Notes under the pieces: model-generated | Seen by the model: only the letters and a program-made list of their open reading frames with translations | What the model was told of the DNA's origin: nothing | The model's database searches: none | Shown here: piece after piece, positions 1-8,852 of the stretch | How the letters are laid out: every line of letters begins with the position of its first letter | Numbering within the stretch: position 1 is the first letter of the stretch | Position numbers and translations under genes: made by a program | Origin: Acidimicrobiales bacterium | GTDB lineage: Bacteria > Actinomycetota > Acidimicrobiia > Acidimicrobiales > SZUA-35 | Direction of reading: 5' to 3' | Assembly: GCA_041394265.1 (NCBI GenBank) | Contig: JAWKIO010000005.1 | Span: forward strand, 2,170,001 to 2,234,000 | DNA: 64,000 bases

Positions 1-1410
1 TGGGATCCGATTCTCGTAGTAGAGCGGGACCGTGGCGCCGTCGCGAATCGAATCGGCGAAGTTGTAGGTCGACACGTAGTCGCCGAACACCCGGCGGGTC
101 TCTTCCTCCTCGCCATCGATCAACGGAGTGCCGGTGAAACCGAGGAACGACGCGTTGGGCAGCGCTTTGCGCATGTTGCCGGCAAGGGTGTCGTACTGGG
201 AACGGTGCGCCTCGTCCGTGATCACGATGATGTCGTCGCGCTCGGACAGGACCGGCATCTCTGCGTTACGTTCAGGGGGAATGAACTTGTGGATCAGCGT
301 GAACACGTACCGCTGATCGGTGCCGAGAAGCTCGCGCAGATGCGCCGACGACTCAGCGTGTACCCGGGCTCCTGCGGTGATGACCGAGGAATCGGCGAAC
401 TCCTCATACAGCTGGTCATCGAGTTCCTTGCGGTCCGTCACGAGCACGAACGTCCAATTGCCTGGCCGTTTGCGCAGCACCTTCTGGCAGAACCACAGCA
501 TCGACAGCGACTTGCCCGAACCCTGGGTGTGCCAGAACACCCCCAGGCGACCCTGATTGGACTCGACCTGGTGAAGCGCCTCGATCGCGTTGTTCACACC
601 AAGGTACTGATGATTCTTCGCTACCGCCTTCACCAGACCCTGTGGGCGTTCGGTGAAGACGGTGAAGTTCTCGACCAGATCCAACATGCGGGGCCGGTCA
701 CAGGTCGCACGAAGCATCGTCTCCAGCGACACCACACCCGGCTCGGACTCGTCGCTGATCTTCTTCCACTCGGCAAAGTGCTCCCACGGGGCATAAGCGG
801 ACCCCATGCGGCTCTCCGAGCCGTTCGACAAGATCACGAACCCGTTGAACCAGAACAGCTGCGGGATCTCCGACCGATACGCCCGAAGGTTGTCCTGGTA
901 GGCGGCGAGGACTGGCTGGTCGGGCGCCTTCAGCTCGATGAAGCCCAACGGGATGCCGTTGACGAACAACACGATGTCAGCACGCCTGCGGTGAAGATCA
1001 CCAGTCAGCCACAACTGAGACACTGCCAACCATTCGTTGTCGTCCGAGACCTCCCAGGAGATGTATCTAACTCTCCGGGGCTCCTTTTCGCCATGGGCGC
1101 CCTCCGCCTGCACGACGACGCCGTCGCGAAGCAGGGTCCACACGTCTCGGTTCGCTCGCACGGGATCGAGCGACGATCGGTCATTAATCAACGTCTCGAT
1201 CGCTGAGTCGATTGCCGCTGCGTCAAGGCCGGGATTGAGTCGCTGGATGGCGGTTTGGAGACGAGCCCGAAGCACTGGCTCGGATTGGCTCGAACGGCCC
1301 AACTCGTCAGGATCATTCAGCCCGGACAGCACCTCCCAGCCCAACTCCGCAAGCAACCGCAGCGCCGGTTGCTCCACTGCTGCATCTTCCGAGCCCAGCC
1401 GCCCACTCAC
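1..1410 (-). CDS. hsdR: Type I restriction enzyme R subunit HsdR (partial, C-terminus beyond left edge)
   Basis: Motor and nuclease subunit of a type I restriction-modification complex: ATP-driven DNA translocation followed by cleavage of unmethylated DNA. The first 470 residues are present. Visible motifs are an N-terminal PD-(D/E)xK-like nuclease core (D145 ... E159-L-K161), Walker A GSGKS at 297-301, a DEAH box at 399-402, and FTGTP helicase motif III just after it. The GTG start at 1410 overlaps the hsdS stop as GTGA, implying translational coupling. Reading continues open to base 1, so the rest of the helicase and the C-terminal domain lie outside. The frame is intact and codon use is GC3-rich, so the gene looks functional as far as can be seen. 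Confidence 0.95.
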   Translation of the reverse strand, partial: MSGRLGSEDAAVEQPALRLLAELGWEVLSGLNDPDELGRSSQSEPVLRARLQTAIQRLNPGLDAAAIDSAIETLINDRSSLDPVRANRDVWTLLRDGVVVQAEGAHGEKEPRRVRYISWEVSDDNEWLAVSQLWLTGDLHRRRADIVLFVNGIPLGFIELKAPDQPVLAAYQDNLRAYRSEIPQLFWFNGFVILSNGSESRMGSAYAPWEHFAEWKKISDESEPGVVSLETMLRATCDRPRMLDLVENFTVFTERPQGLVKAVAKNHQYLGVNNAIEALHQVESNQGRLGVFWHTQGSGKSLSMLWFCQKVLRKRPGNWTFVLVTDRKELDDQLYEEFADSSVITAGARVHAESSAHLRELLGTDQRYVFTLIHKFIPPERNAEMPVLSERDDIIVITDEAHRSQYDTLAGNMRKALPNASFLGFTGTPLIDGEEEETRRVFGDYVSTYNFADSIRDGATVPLYYENRIP

Positions 1411-2585
1411 ACCAACAAACCCTCCAGATCGAGTTCCGAAACATCCAGCTCCCCCGACACCAGACGGGGCAACAGGAGATCGCGACATTCACGGAGGATT
1501 CGGTTTTGCTGAATCAAGTTGGCTATCAGATCGAACTGGGGCAGAGCGACCTCGTCGAAACTCCTCATGAGAGTCTCCGGTGGTAACGCAATCCTGTAGT
1601 CACGGAAGTCGGACTTCCGGAGCTCCTTGAATGTCGCTCCCCCGGCGAGCTGCAAGAACGAGCCCACCTGGGAGTGAAGCCAGAGGTACAGATACTCAGT
1701 AGACACACGATGGTTGGGAACGCACGTGATGAAGCCTTGATTCGTGGCTGCCTCGCATGCCGCGATCGCTATCTCGCCTACGGTGGCTCTGCTCGTCATC
1801 ATTACGGAGCCCGCAGGGAAGAGCTTGGCAGACGACTTCTTGAGCCCGAGCCGATTGATTCGATCCGTGGAGCGGAACATGAACACCGCTCCTGACTTTG
1901 TCAAGTCTGATGGCGTGAACCAATCAATATCGCCCTCATCCCAATAGGAGGACTCCTTCTTGGATGGAGTGCCGCCACCGACCGAGTCGAAGACATCGCC
2001 GGTAGGTGCGATCTCCCACCCCTCGGGGACGGGTCCGAGTTCGGAGTCGGCCAACTCGATGTCCTCGTGCCCGGGATACCGGAAGTGCACGAACCACTCC
2101 CGGTACAACAATCGAGCCATCTCCTCCAAGATCGCAATCCGCCGCCTGTTGTTCTCGATCAGATCATCGAACGCACCCAGCGCTCTGCTCACACGTCTCT
2201 GAAGCTCGATGCTGGGCCGCCAGACGTCGATAGAGCCGAGATAGTTCCGGTTCAGCGAGGGCTGCGCTGCGCCGCTGTTGAAGGCGCCAAAGTTGATTGC
2301 ATCTAGAACAAAGTAGACGTAGCGGGGATCGTTTCCTTTGAAGTCCTGTACATACAGAGCGGTGTTGAGGGGCCAGCACGGCCCGTCGTGGTAGGTAGCG
2401 ACTCCTATTGAGGCCCCGCTGCGGCCTACGGTTACGCCGGGGCCGGCGATCTTGGGCGTGTCGTGCCAGCCAGTGACCCCGAAGCTCCCCAGGATTGGAA
2501 TATCACCATGCCGCCGATCGCGACTGGGGAGGTCGTAGCCACGCTTTAGCCGAACCAGGTCGTCGAGAGAGGCTCTCTCAGACAT
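1407..2585 (-). CDS. hsdS: Type I restriction-modification specificity subunit HsdS
   Basis: DNA-recognition subunit that sets the target sequence for both HsdM and HsdR. It is 392 aa, the usual size, with two target-recognition domains (roughly 5-180 and 200-370). Each is followed by a helical spacer; the first contains a GAFDDLIENNRRRIAILEEM-type segment typical of HsdS. The ATG at 2585 is preferred over an upstream TTG at 2609; it overlaps the hsdM stop by 8 bp. The order is M-S-R with overlapping ends, so the three are one operon. HsdS recognition domains evolve quickly, so the target site cannot be read from sequence. Confidence 0.93.
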   Translation of the reverse strand: MSERASLDDLVRLKRGYDLPSRDRRHGDIPILGSFGVTGWHDTPKIAGPGVTVGRSGASIGVATYHDGPCWPLNTALYVQDFKGNDPRYVYFVLDAINFGAFNSGAAQPSLNRNYLGSIDVWRPSIELQRRVSRALGAFDDLIENNRRRIAILEEMARLLYREWFVHFRYPGHEDIELADSELGPVPEGWEIAPTGDVFDSVGGGTPSKKESSYWDEGDIDWFTPSDLTKSGAVFMFRSTDRINRLGLKKSSAKLFPAGSVMMTSRATVGEIAIAACEAATNQGFITCVPNHRVSTEYLYLWLHSQVGSFLQLAGGATFKELRKSDFRDYRIALPPETLMRSFDEVALPQFDLIANLIQQNRILRECRDLLLPRLVSGELDVSELDLEGLLV

Positions 2586-4113
2586 TGATTGCTCGCATCG
2601 TTGCGGCAACCTGAGCCGACAGCGTGGTCGCCTTGGAGTCGAGATCCTGGTACTCGTCGAGCAGTCGCTTCAGATCCTCCAGCGACCCCTCAACCACTGT
2701 GTGGTCGACACCAACGAATCGACCCGGATTGAGGCTCCATCCCTGCGTCTCAATGTCATCAACGGTCGATACGCCGCAGAGGCCGGCTACGTTCTCGTAC
2801 TGCCCGCTCGGAAACCTGCTCTCGATCATGTCTCGACTGCCAGCCTCGAACTCGGGCACTTCGCCTCGCCAGAGGCGGACAATGTTGGAGAGGAATTCGA
2901 TCTGTTGAGGTGTCCAGTCGCGGTGGGCCCGGTCGATGGTGTTGTAGATCTCTCGGGCGTCGATGAAGAGCACTTCGTCGGCTCGGGGGCCGTTGCGTTT
3001 GCCCTTGTCGAGGAACCACAGAGTGACGGGCAGGGTGACGGTGAAGAACATGTTGGTCCCGACGGCGACGATGACGTCGACGACTCTGTCTTCAATGAGT
3101 TTGCGGCGGATCTCCATTTCCGAGCCACGGGCGTCGGATGCTGAGTTGGCCATCACGAAGCCAGCGCGGCCGGTGCCGTTGAGCGCTGAGTAGAATGTCT
3201 GGATCCAGAGGTAGTTGGCGTTGTCGGTGCTGGGAAGGCCGAGCCGGAATCTGATGTCGTCTTCGAGCTTGGCTTTGTCGACCTTGTTGACGTTGAAGGG
3301 TGGGTTGGCCATGACGAAGTCGAACTTGTCGACGCAGTCGTGGCGGTCGTCGTAGTAGGTGTTGCCTTCGAGGATGTCGCCGCCGAGTCCGTGGACGGCG
3401 AGGTTCATTTTGGCGAGCGGCACGGTGCGGCGGGAGGCTTCTTGGCCGTAGATGGAGAGTTCTCTCCCCGGGTTGCCTTGGTGGCGGGCGACGAAGTCGG
3501 CGGATTGGACGAACATGCCGCCCGAGCCGCAGGCGGGGTCGTAGATCTTGCCGTTGTACGGTTCGATGATTTCGACGATGAGTTTGACGATCGACGGCGG
3601 TGTGAAGAACTCGCCGCCGCCTTGGCCCTCCGCCATGGCGAACTGTGCGAGGAAGTATTCGTAGACGAGGCCGAAGCTGTCGCCTTCGATGTCGTCGGCG
3701 AGCGTGTTGATCGTTCGGAGCAGTTCGATCAGCACGCTGTTCGGGAGGGTGCTGTAGACCTTGGGGAGGACGCCTCGGAGGTCCGGGTTGTGGCTCTCGA
3801 TCGCTGCCATGGCGTCGTTGATCAGCTTCCCGAGGTCGACGCCTTCTGGCTGCTTGAGGAGGTGCGGGTATCGGGCCTCGGCCGGGAGGAAAAGGACGCC
3901 TTCCGCTTTGTAGTCGTCGGGCCCCGTTGGGCGTCGTTCGCTTCCTGGACCGATCTTGTTCTCCGCCGCCGCGAATCGCTGTTCGGCGAAGCGGAGGAAG
4001 ATGAGCCCGAGGACTGGGCCGGAGTATTCCGATGCTTGGAGGCCTGAGTTTGCGCGCAGCTCGTCGGCTGCATCCCAAAGCTTCTTTTGCACGTTGACTA
4101 GATCCGTCGCCAT
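2578..4113 (-). CDS. hsdM: Type I restriction-modification DNA N6-adenine methyltransferase HsdM
   Basis: Methylates adenine in the site chosen by HsdS and is required for both modification and restriction. It is 511 aa. An N-terminal helical HsdM domain is followed by an N6-MTase fold: the SAM-binding motif DPACGSGG begins at residue 192 and the catalytic NPPF is at 270-273. ATG at 4113 is preceded by AAGGGA at a normal spacing, and a TACCCT -10-like box lies about 45 bp upstream, so this is the first gene of the operon. Both catalytic motifs are intact. Confidence 0.95.
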   Translation of the reverse strand: MATDLVNVQKKLWDAADELRANSGLQASEYSGPVLGLIFLRFAEQRFAAAENKIGPGSERRPTGPDDYKAEGVLFLPAEARYPHLLKQPEGVDLGKLINDAMAAIESHNPDLRGVLPKVYSTLPNSVLIELLRTINTLADDIEGDSFGLVYEYFLAQFAMAEGQGGGEFFTPPSIVKLIVEIIEPYNGKIYDPACGSGGMFVQSADFVARHQGNPGRELSIYGQEASRRTVPLAKMNLAVHGLGGDILEGNTYYDDRHDCVDKFDFVMANPPFNVNKVDKAKLEDDIRFRLGLPSTDNANYLWIQTFYSALNGTGRAGFVMANSASDARGSEMEIRRKLIEDRVVDVIVAVGTNMFFTVTLPVTLWFLDKGKRNGPRADEVLFIDAREIYNTIDRAHRDWTPQQIEFLSNIVRLWRGEVPEFEAGSRDMIESRFPSGQYENVAGLCGVSTVDDIETQGWSLNPGRFVGVDHTVVEGSLEDLKRLLDEYQDLDSKATTLSAQVAATMRAINV

Positions 4114-4158
4114 TCACGTCCCTTGAGTTCGTTGGCCGGGGCCAGCGGTCGTGGTGCG

Positions 4159-4164
4159 AGGGTA
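4159..4164 (-). promoter_or_regulatory. Putative -10 box of the hsdMSR operon
   Basis: TACCCT on the minus strand, about 45 bp before the hsdM ATG. It fits the TANNNT actinobacterial -10 consensus seen throughout this window. Here the gene also has a Shine-Dalgarno, consistent with a short leader. No clear -35. Confidence 0.4.
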
Positions 4165-4200
4165 GGGCATGCGGGGACTGCCAATGGAACTTTGGCGCCG

Positions 4201-4542
4201 TCAGCGGAGCGTCGCGTACCTGCCGCTTCGTGCTCGCTGAACCTCGGTGTTGATGGCGTCGAGCCGTTTCTGAGCGGCTGGTGGGGCGTCGGTGCGTGCG
4301 ACGTGGGCTTGTCGCTCGATGGAGGCGAGGAGCGCTTCGAGCTTCTGGGTATCGATGGTGATGGACCGGCGGCGCGTCGCCTCGGCGCGTCTCTGGCCGT
4401 ATCGGCGCTTGCGTTCGGCGATGCGGGCCCGGTTGCAGTCGGCGCAGAACACGGGGCCGCGGTAGAGGGATCGGGTGTTGCGGGCGACGGTGTTGTCGCA
4501 GCCCTCCTCGGCGAGTTTGCAGGGGCGTTCCTCGATACTCAC
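4201..4542 (-). CDS. Small four-cysteine (zinc-ribbon-like) hypothetical protein
   Basis: 113 aa from a GTG at 4542. Not recognised. Cysteines at 8, 15, 33 and 36 (C-x6-C ... C-x2-C) look like a small zinc-binding knuckle. They are followed by a very basic stretch (RARIAERKRRYGQ region) and an alpha-helical C-terminus, which suggests nucleic-acid binding. Codon third positions are strongly G/C, which supports coding. It lies between hsdM and the recombinase, transcribed like hsdM and divergent from the recombinase. The open frame extends upstream to 4761, but that part overlaps the recombinase start. A role in the restriction island or in the adjacent mobile module is only a guess from position. 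Confidence 0.55.
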   Translation of the reverse strand: MSIEERPCKLAEEGCDNTVARNTRSLYRGPVFCADCNRARIAERKRRYGQRRAEATRRRSITIDTQKLEALLASIERQAHVARTDAPPAAQKRLDAINTEVQRARSGRYATLR

Positions 4543-4659
4543 CCTGTCCCCGTCGGCTGAGTGAGCAGATTGTCGCGTGGTTTGGGCGCGGCATTTTGCA
4601 CGTGAGCGTCGTCGCCATAGTTCCTTCTGCCGCACCTCCTCTGCGGAAAGGAGCCCCCT

Positions 4660-5868
4660 ATGAACAACATCTGTCATCACTCTGTGGCCGGCGCGTACGC
4701 CGCTCTGGCGATCTCGTCCGCCGCGCCGCGGCTTGCATCTGACCTGTTCAGCGGGGTCCATGGGGCCGACAAGGAGGCCAAGTTCAACGAGCGGCGAATG
4801 TCCGACGTCGACGACCGTGGTCCCGTCGGCGATTCCTGGCCCCCGGGTTGCGGCGATCTGGACATGGATTCGCCTATGCCGCTACATGCCTTCGCTGACG
4901 TCGGTATGAGCGAGGGGTGCGGGGAACCTGGTCGGTTCGAACGACCAGGAGGTGCAGTGGGAATGTCGAGTCGATCGTTTCGGCCGTTGATGCCTGCCGA
5001 TGAATGGGAGGCAATCAAGTCCGATGTGCTCGCTGTCGTGGCTGCCGGCCGTCCCGACAGCCGCAAGATCGAGCAGGCGTGGTTGAGCGACGTGGCTGGG
5101 CTCGCTCGTTGGGCGTACCGGCGAGGTCAGCCGCGGACAGTGGAGTCGCTGTTGCTGCCGTGGGTGATCGAGGCGTACGTCGCCGACCCGGGGAACGGGT
5201 GGAGTGGTGGGACGGCACGAACGATCCGGTCGCGCCTCACCCAGCTCGCCCGGCGTGCTCTGGGTGATGACGCAGTGCCTGGCTATGAGGTGCCTCTTGC
5301 TCCGCCTGATCCCCGTGCGCCGTTCAGCGACGCAGAAATTGCGGCTGTTGTCGCCTGGGCTCGGTTCATGAACACGCCCGCGCAACGGCACAGCCTTCTT
5401 GCTGCGATGGCGTGCTGCGCCGGCGCCGGGTTGAATGCCAACGAGCTGGCCTCGCTCCGAGGCGAACACGTGGTCGAGGTGGACGGGCACGCGCACATCG
5501 TGGTGGAAGGAGCACGGCAGCGTGAGATCCCTGTCACCGACGAGTGGCACGAGATCGCGCTCCACGCTGCGAGCAGCGTCGGGCGCGACCGGTTCGTGTT
5601 CCGACCGGAACGGCGGACCGTGTCCCGGAACACCACCAACGACTTTTTCCACAAAATGCGCGCCAAAGCCCACGGCCAGGTGCCGCTGCTGTCGTGCCAG
5701 CGCCTGAGAGCTACCTGGATCGTGGGGCGCCTGAAGGCGGGATGCCCGGTGGTGGCTGTCGCTGATGGCGCGGGAATCCAGCGGGGCGGCCTTGCGCGGT
5801 ACTTGGTGTTCCTCCCGGACATTGACGCCGAGCAGCGAAACCGACTCTTGCGAGGCACCGTCGAGTGA
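4660..5868 (+). CDS. Degenerate tyrosine recombinase-like protein
   Basis: 402 aa with the two-domain layout of phage-integrase/XerD proteins. A helical SAM-like N-terminal DNA-binding region covers about 105-200, and a C-terminal catalytic-type fold covers 215-390. Catalytic positions are eroded: the box I Arg is Asn259 (GLNANEL), the box II His-x-x-Arg is Q-R-L-R with only Arg350 kept, and the GH motif is GI; a possible Tyr381 remains. It probably does not recombine DNA by the standard chemistry. The ATG at 4660 follows AAAGGAG with good spacing. An internal GTG at 4957 after AGGAGG would remove the unaligned first 99 residues and is a credible alternative start. The stop overlaps the next gene's start (GTGA), so the two are translationally coupled. 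Confidence 0.7.
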   Translation: MNNICHHSVAGAYAALAISSAAPRLASDLFSGVHGADKEAKFNERRMSDVDDRGPVGDSWPPGCGDLDMDSPMPLHAFADVGMSEGCGEPGRFERPGGAVGMSSRSFRPLMPADEWEAIKSDVLAVVAAGRPDSRKIEQAWLSDVAGLARWAYRRGQPRTVESLLLPWVIEAYVADPGNGWSGGTARTIRSRLTQLARRALGDDAVPGYEVPLAPPDPRAPFSDAEIAAVVAWARFMNTPAQRHSLLAAMACCAGAGLNANELASLRGEHVVEVDGHAHIVVEGARQREIPVTDEWHEIALHAASSVGRDRFVFRPERRTVSRNTTNDFFHKMRAKAHGQVPLLSCQRLRATWIVGRLKAGCPVVAVADGAGIQRGGLARYLVFLPDIDAEQRNRLLRGTVE

Positions 5869-7709
5869 CCTCACGGGCTGCGTCCGATTCTCTGCTTGAA
5901 GCGGAAGAAACCGACCTGCTGGTCGCGATGTTCGGGCGCGCTCCGGAACCTGTCTACGACGACAACTACATTCGCCGGCTCCTCGGGTTGCTCGCCGATC
6001 GCGGCATCGTGTCACAAGTAGAGAAGTGGAGGAAGGAAGAGCACCCGCCGGCCGGTCCGGGCGGTCGGCCACCACGGGTCTCGACCGCAGCCATGCTGCT
6101 TGGCCTGCTGCTCGGGGCGCGCGACAGCCAAGGAGCGCTGCTGAACAACGCAGCACGACTTCTCGGGTACAGGCTCAGCTCGACGATGCAGGAGGAGCTT
6201 GGGCTTGAGCGAGGCGCCGGCGAGGACGACGACCGGTACATCACCAACCTGTTCCACTCGCTACGCAGACGTTTTCACGAGTTCGTCGTGCCGCTCGACT
6301 CGTCGCCGTTTCCGAAGAACCGGGGCGATCTAACGCTCTCGGAAATCGCCGGTCTGGTTGATACCCGACCGATCGACGGGCTCGACACCAACAACGCCCG
6401 ACTGGTGTGGGTGACGAATCAGATCATCGAAGTCTCGTGGGCGACGCTGCCGCGACAGGTTCGACGGAAGTGGGATGGGTCGATAGGGATCGACGCGACA
6501 TTCGTTCGGACATGGGCGAAAGGGTCGATGAAGCCGCGTGACCTCGCCGGAGCGGACCCAGATGCAGGTTGGTACACCCGCACGGTTGGCGGCTACATCC
6601 CGGGAGTCGATGCCGAGGCTAAGGGCAAGGCCATCAAGACGGCCAAGTACGGGTACGACCTGACCATCGCGATCTCGTCCGACCCGTTCTGTATCGAGGA
6701 AAGGCACTTCCCCCGCCTCGTCGTCGGCATGAGTCTCGACCGTCCCGCAGTAGGAGTCGCTGAGAACGCAATGGCAATCTTGAACGACGCTCGCGAGCGG
6801 GGCATGCCGGCAGGACTACTCGCAGGCGACCGTGCCTACAACAACTCCGTACCTTCGAAGTTCCAGCTGCCAGCGACGCAGCTCGGCTACCAGATGGCGT
6901 TCGACTACAAGTACCAGGATCTCGGCTTGCAGGATTCCTACGCTGGGGCCATCCAAGTCGATGGCCAGTTCTACTGCTCGGCGATGCCGCCAGAACTGAT
7001 TACCGCATCGATCGACTACCGAGCCAAAGCTGACCAGCCGAACAAGATCTCGTGGGCCGTCTACCAGATGCGCCTCAACGCCCGAGTGCCCTACGAGATG
7101 CGAATCAAGGAACAGCGCCTCGGGGCAAACGGCGAACCCAAGCGGATCATGGTCTGCCCGGCCGCAGGCCCATCACCAACAATCGGCCACTGCTCGATCA
7201 AGCGGGATGCGCGGGAAGCTCGTGGAGTTGGAAGCCAAGACGCGCCGACGTCCGGATCTCAGTCCAGGGCACGTCGAAACAATCTGCGGATCCTGAGCGG
7301 CGAGCCGTACGGCGCCGTCTGCACGAATCTGTCCTCCACCGTCTTCCCTGCCGCCGCAGGAGCCAAGCACGGCCAGGACTTGAGGTTTGGCACGGCGCAG
7401 TGGCAGGAGAGCTACGGCGTTCTGCGAAATTCGGTTGAAGGTCTCAATGGGCTCATCGAGACAGAGCACGGACTGGAAGTAGCGCACAAACGGCGCGTCC
7501 GCGGTCGAGCGGCAGTCGCTGTCCTGCTCGCAATCCAGCTCTGGGCCGTCAACATGTCGCGGATCGCATCCTGGTTGGCCGACGCTCGAAGGAGCGACGA
7601 GCCAGGGCTGGTGGGCCTTCGCCGCTACAGCGGGAAGCGCCGTCCGAGCTTCGAGCGATACCGCAAGAACCTCGCGACCGAGCGACCGGCGCGATCTCGA
7701 AGCGCGTAG
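5865..7709 (+). CDS. DDE transposase-like protein (actinobacterial family)
   Basis: 614 aa. It resembles a diverse actinobacterial transposase family: an N-terminal helical domain with a GRPPRVSTAAMLLGLLLGA segment, then an RNase H-like core. Candidate catalytic residues are D210 (GIDATF), D322 (AGDRAY) and E525 (VEGLNG), followed by an RRVRG/AANM-like C-terminal helix region typical of the family. The stretch at about residues 430-500 is poorly conserved and may be an insertion or a locally scrambled region. It overlaps the recombinase stop by 4 bp. The gene is convergent with tRNA-Leu, whose 3' end is about 215 bp downstream. No terminal inverted repeats were recognised. A related gene lies at 54167-55792. 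Confidence 0.7.
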   Translation: MTSRAASDSLLEAEETDLLVAMFGRAPEPVYDDNYIRRLLGLLADRGIVSQVEKWRKEEHPPAGPGGRPPRVSTAAMLLGLLLGARDSQGALLNNAARLLGYRLSSTMQEELGLERGAGEDDDRYITNLFHSLRRRFHEFVVPLDSSPFPKNRGDLTLSEIAGLVDTRPIDGLDTNNARLVWVTNQIIEVSWATLPRQVRRKWDGSIGIDATFVRTWAKGSMKPRDLAGADPDAGWYTRTVGGYIPGVDAEAKGKAIKTAKYGYDLTIAISSDPFCIEERHFPRLVVGMSLDRPAVGVAENAMAILNDARERGMPAGLLAGDRAYNNSVPSKFQLPATQLGYQMAFDYKYQDLGLQDSYAGAIQVDGQFYCSAMPPELITASIDYRAKADQPNKISWAVYQMRLNARVPYEMRIKEQRLGANGEPKRIMVCPAAGPSPTIGHCSIKRDAREARGVGSQDAPTSGSQSRARRNNLRILSGEPYGAVCTNLSSTVFPAAAGAKHGQDLRFGTAQWQESYGVLRNSVEGLNGLIETEHGLEVAHKRRVRGRAAVAVLLAIQLWAVNMSRIASWLADARRSDEPGLVGLRRYSGKRRPSFERYRKNLATERPARSRSA

Positions 7710-7924
7710 CGACCCAACTCAACTCGCTGGCCTCTCAAAAGTCCGAGCCAGCGGCTTCGCCGCGCCCGGGACGACGCTGTGGCCCCTCGATACCTGGTGG
7801 CAAGCGCCATCGCGAGGCACAGGTCCTCCGAGGTGGGGCCGACGGCCTTCCAAGGAGTCAGATCGCAGGTCGCCGCCCGAGTTCTGCAACCCTGGGTGGA
7901 TCAGTTCTGCAACCGACTCATTCG
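7710..7924. other. Non-coding junction between transposase-like gene and tRNA-Leu
   Basis: No gene supported. It contains two direct copies of an 11-mer (GTTCTGCAACC) near 7880 and 7904, 24-25 bp apart and close to the tRNA 3' end. This is the expected place for an island attachment site, but no second copy of the tRNA 3' end was found inside the window. Confidence 0.4.
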
Positions 7925-8008
7925 TGCGCGAGGGGGGACTTGAACCCCCACGTCCTTTCGAACACTGGAACCTGAATCCAGCGCGTCTGCCAATTCCGCC
8001 ACTCGCGC
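7925..8008 (-). tRNA. tRNA-Leu (anticodon CAG)
   Basis: 84-nt class II tRNA on the minus strand. The acceptor is GCGCGAG/CTCGCGC, the anticodon stem is CTGGA/TCCAG with loop TTCAGGT (anticodon CAG), and there is a long variable arm and a GGTTCAAGTCC T-loop. The discriminator A is at 7925 and CCA is not encoded. Its 3' end faces the restriction/transposase island, the usual orientation for tRNA-targeted integration. Confidence 0.95.
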
Positions 8009-8119
8009 GAGTGGAAGACGGCATCGTAGCAACCTTCTCACTCGGTGCGACACTGCCGCCTCGCCCGACCGCCCCGCCCCGACGCCCGGTCCCGCTCCTT
8101 CTGCGGACCCAAGCTCGGG

Positions 8120-8125
8120 TAGCGT
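8120..8125 (+). promoter_or_regulatory. -10 box, probable leaderless fhaA promoter
   Basis: TAGCGT, 7 nt before the fhaA ATG at 8133. With initiation about 7 nt downstream of a -10 box, the mRNA would begin at the start codon. No Shine-Dalgarno is present. Confidence 0.5.
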
Positions 8126-8132
8126 TGGCCCG

Positions 8133-8795
8133 ATGGTGCTGCGGAATCTCGAAGATCGGCTCGAGCAGGCCGTCGAGGGCATGTTCGCTCGACTGTTCCG
8201 CTCGGGTCTCCAGCCCATCGAGGTCGGGCGCCGACTCGTCAAGGTCGTCGACGCCGAGCGGGCATTCGACAGTCGGGGCATGGCGATCGCCCCGAACCGC
8301 TTCACGGTCGAACTGGCCACCTCCGACTACGACCGGTTCATCACGGTCAACGACGCCCTCACGTCCGAATTCGCCGCCACCATCCGCGAGCATGCGGCGG
8401 CCGAGCAGCTGCGTTTCCTCGGTCGGGTCATGGTCGAGCTGGTCGACGAGCCGTCGCTGACGGTCGGGCGGTGTCGGGTGAGGGGCTCGTTCGACGAGAC
8501 CACCGGGAGCTCCGTCACACCGGCCTATCTGGAGCTGCCGAACGGGTCGCGTCTCGAGCTCGGCCCGTCGGTCGTGTCGATCGGCCGGGCCAACGAGTGC
8601 ACGCTCACCCTGGTCGATACCAACGCGTCGCGTCATCATGCCGATCTCCAACCGGAAGGCGACACCTATCGGTTGGTCGACCTCAACTCCACCAACGGCA
8701 CACGGGTGAACGGGCAGCCGATCACCAGCCGCCTCCTGGCCGACGGCGACGAGCTGACGTTCGGAACGGTCAGTGTCCGGTTCCGTCTTCTCTGA
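8133..8795 (+). CDS. fhaA: FHA domain protein FhaA
   Basis: 220 aa. A DUF3662 domain (about 1-115, a predicted protein-protein domain of FhaA) and a C-terminal FHA phosphothreonine-binding domain (about 130-218) are joined by a short linker. The FHA motifs GR, SRHHAD and NGT are all present. In mycobacteria FhaA binds phosphorylated PknB partners, including the MurJ pseudokinase module, and helps regulate peptidoglycan synthesis. The linker is much shorter than in mycobacterial FhaA, as in many deep-branching actinobacteria. It is first in the cluster fhaA-fhaB-pstP-rodA-pbpA-pknB; a TAGCGT box 7 nt upstream implies a leaderless transcript. Confidence 0.92.
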   Translation: MVLRNLEDRLEQAVEGMFARLFRSGLQPIEVGRRLVKVVDAERAFDSRGMAIAPNRFTVELATSDYDRFITVNDALTSEFAATIREHAAAEQLRFLGRVMVELVDEPSLTVGRCRVRGSFDETTGSSVTPAYLELPNGSRLELGPSVVSIGRANECTLTLVDTNASRHHADLQPEGDTYRLVDLNSTNGTRVNGQPITSRLLADGDELTFGTVSVRFRLL

Positions 8796-8852
8796 TTCGG
8801 TTTCGACAGTGAACGCGACGAACGACCTGGCACTGAGTACTGTGGCGCGAAC

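Noticed and set aside
205..1206. 333-codon plus-strand open frame over hsdR
   Set aside because: Antisense to a clear HsdR with nuclease and helicase motifs; its residues lack any family pattern. A shadow frame of GC-rich coding DNA.
7879..7925. Direct repeats near tRNA-Leu as an attachment-site duplication
   Set aside because: The 11-mers do not match the tRNA 3' end and both lie on the same side of it, so they are only recorded as a small repeat.
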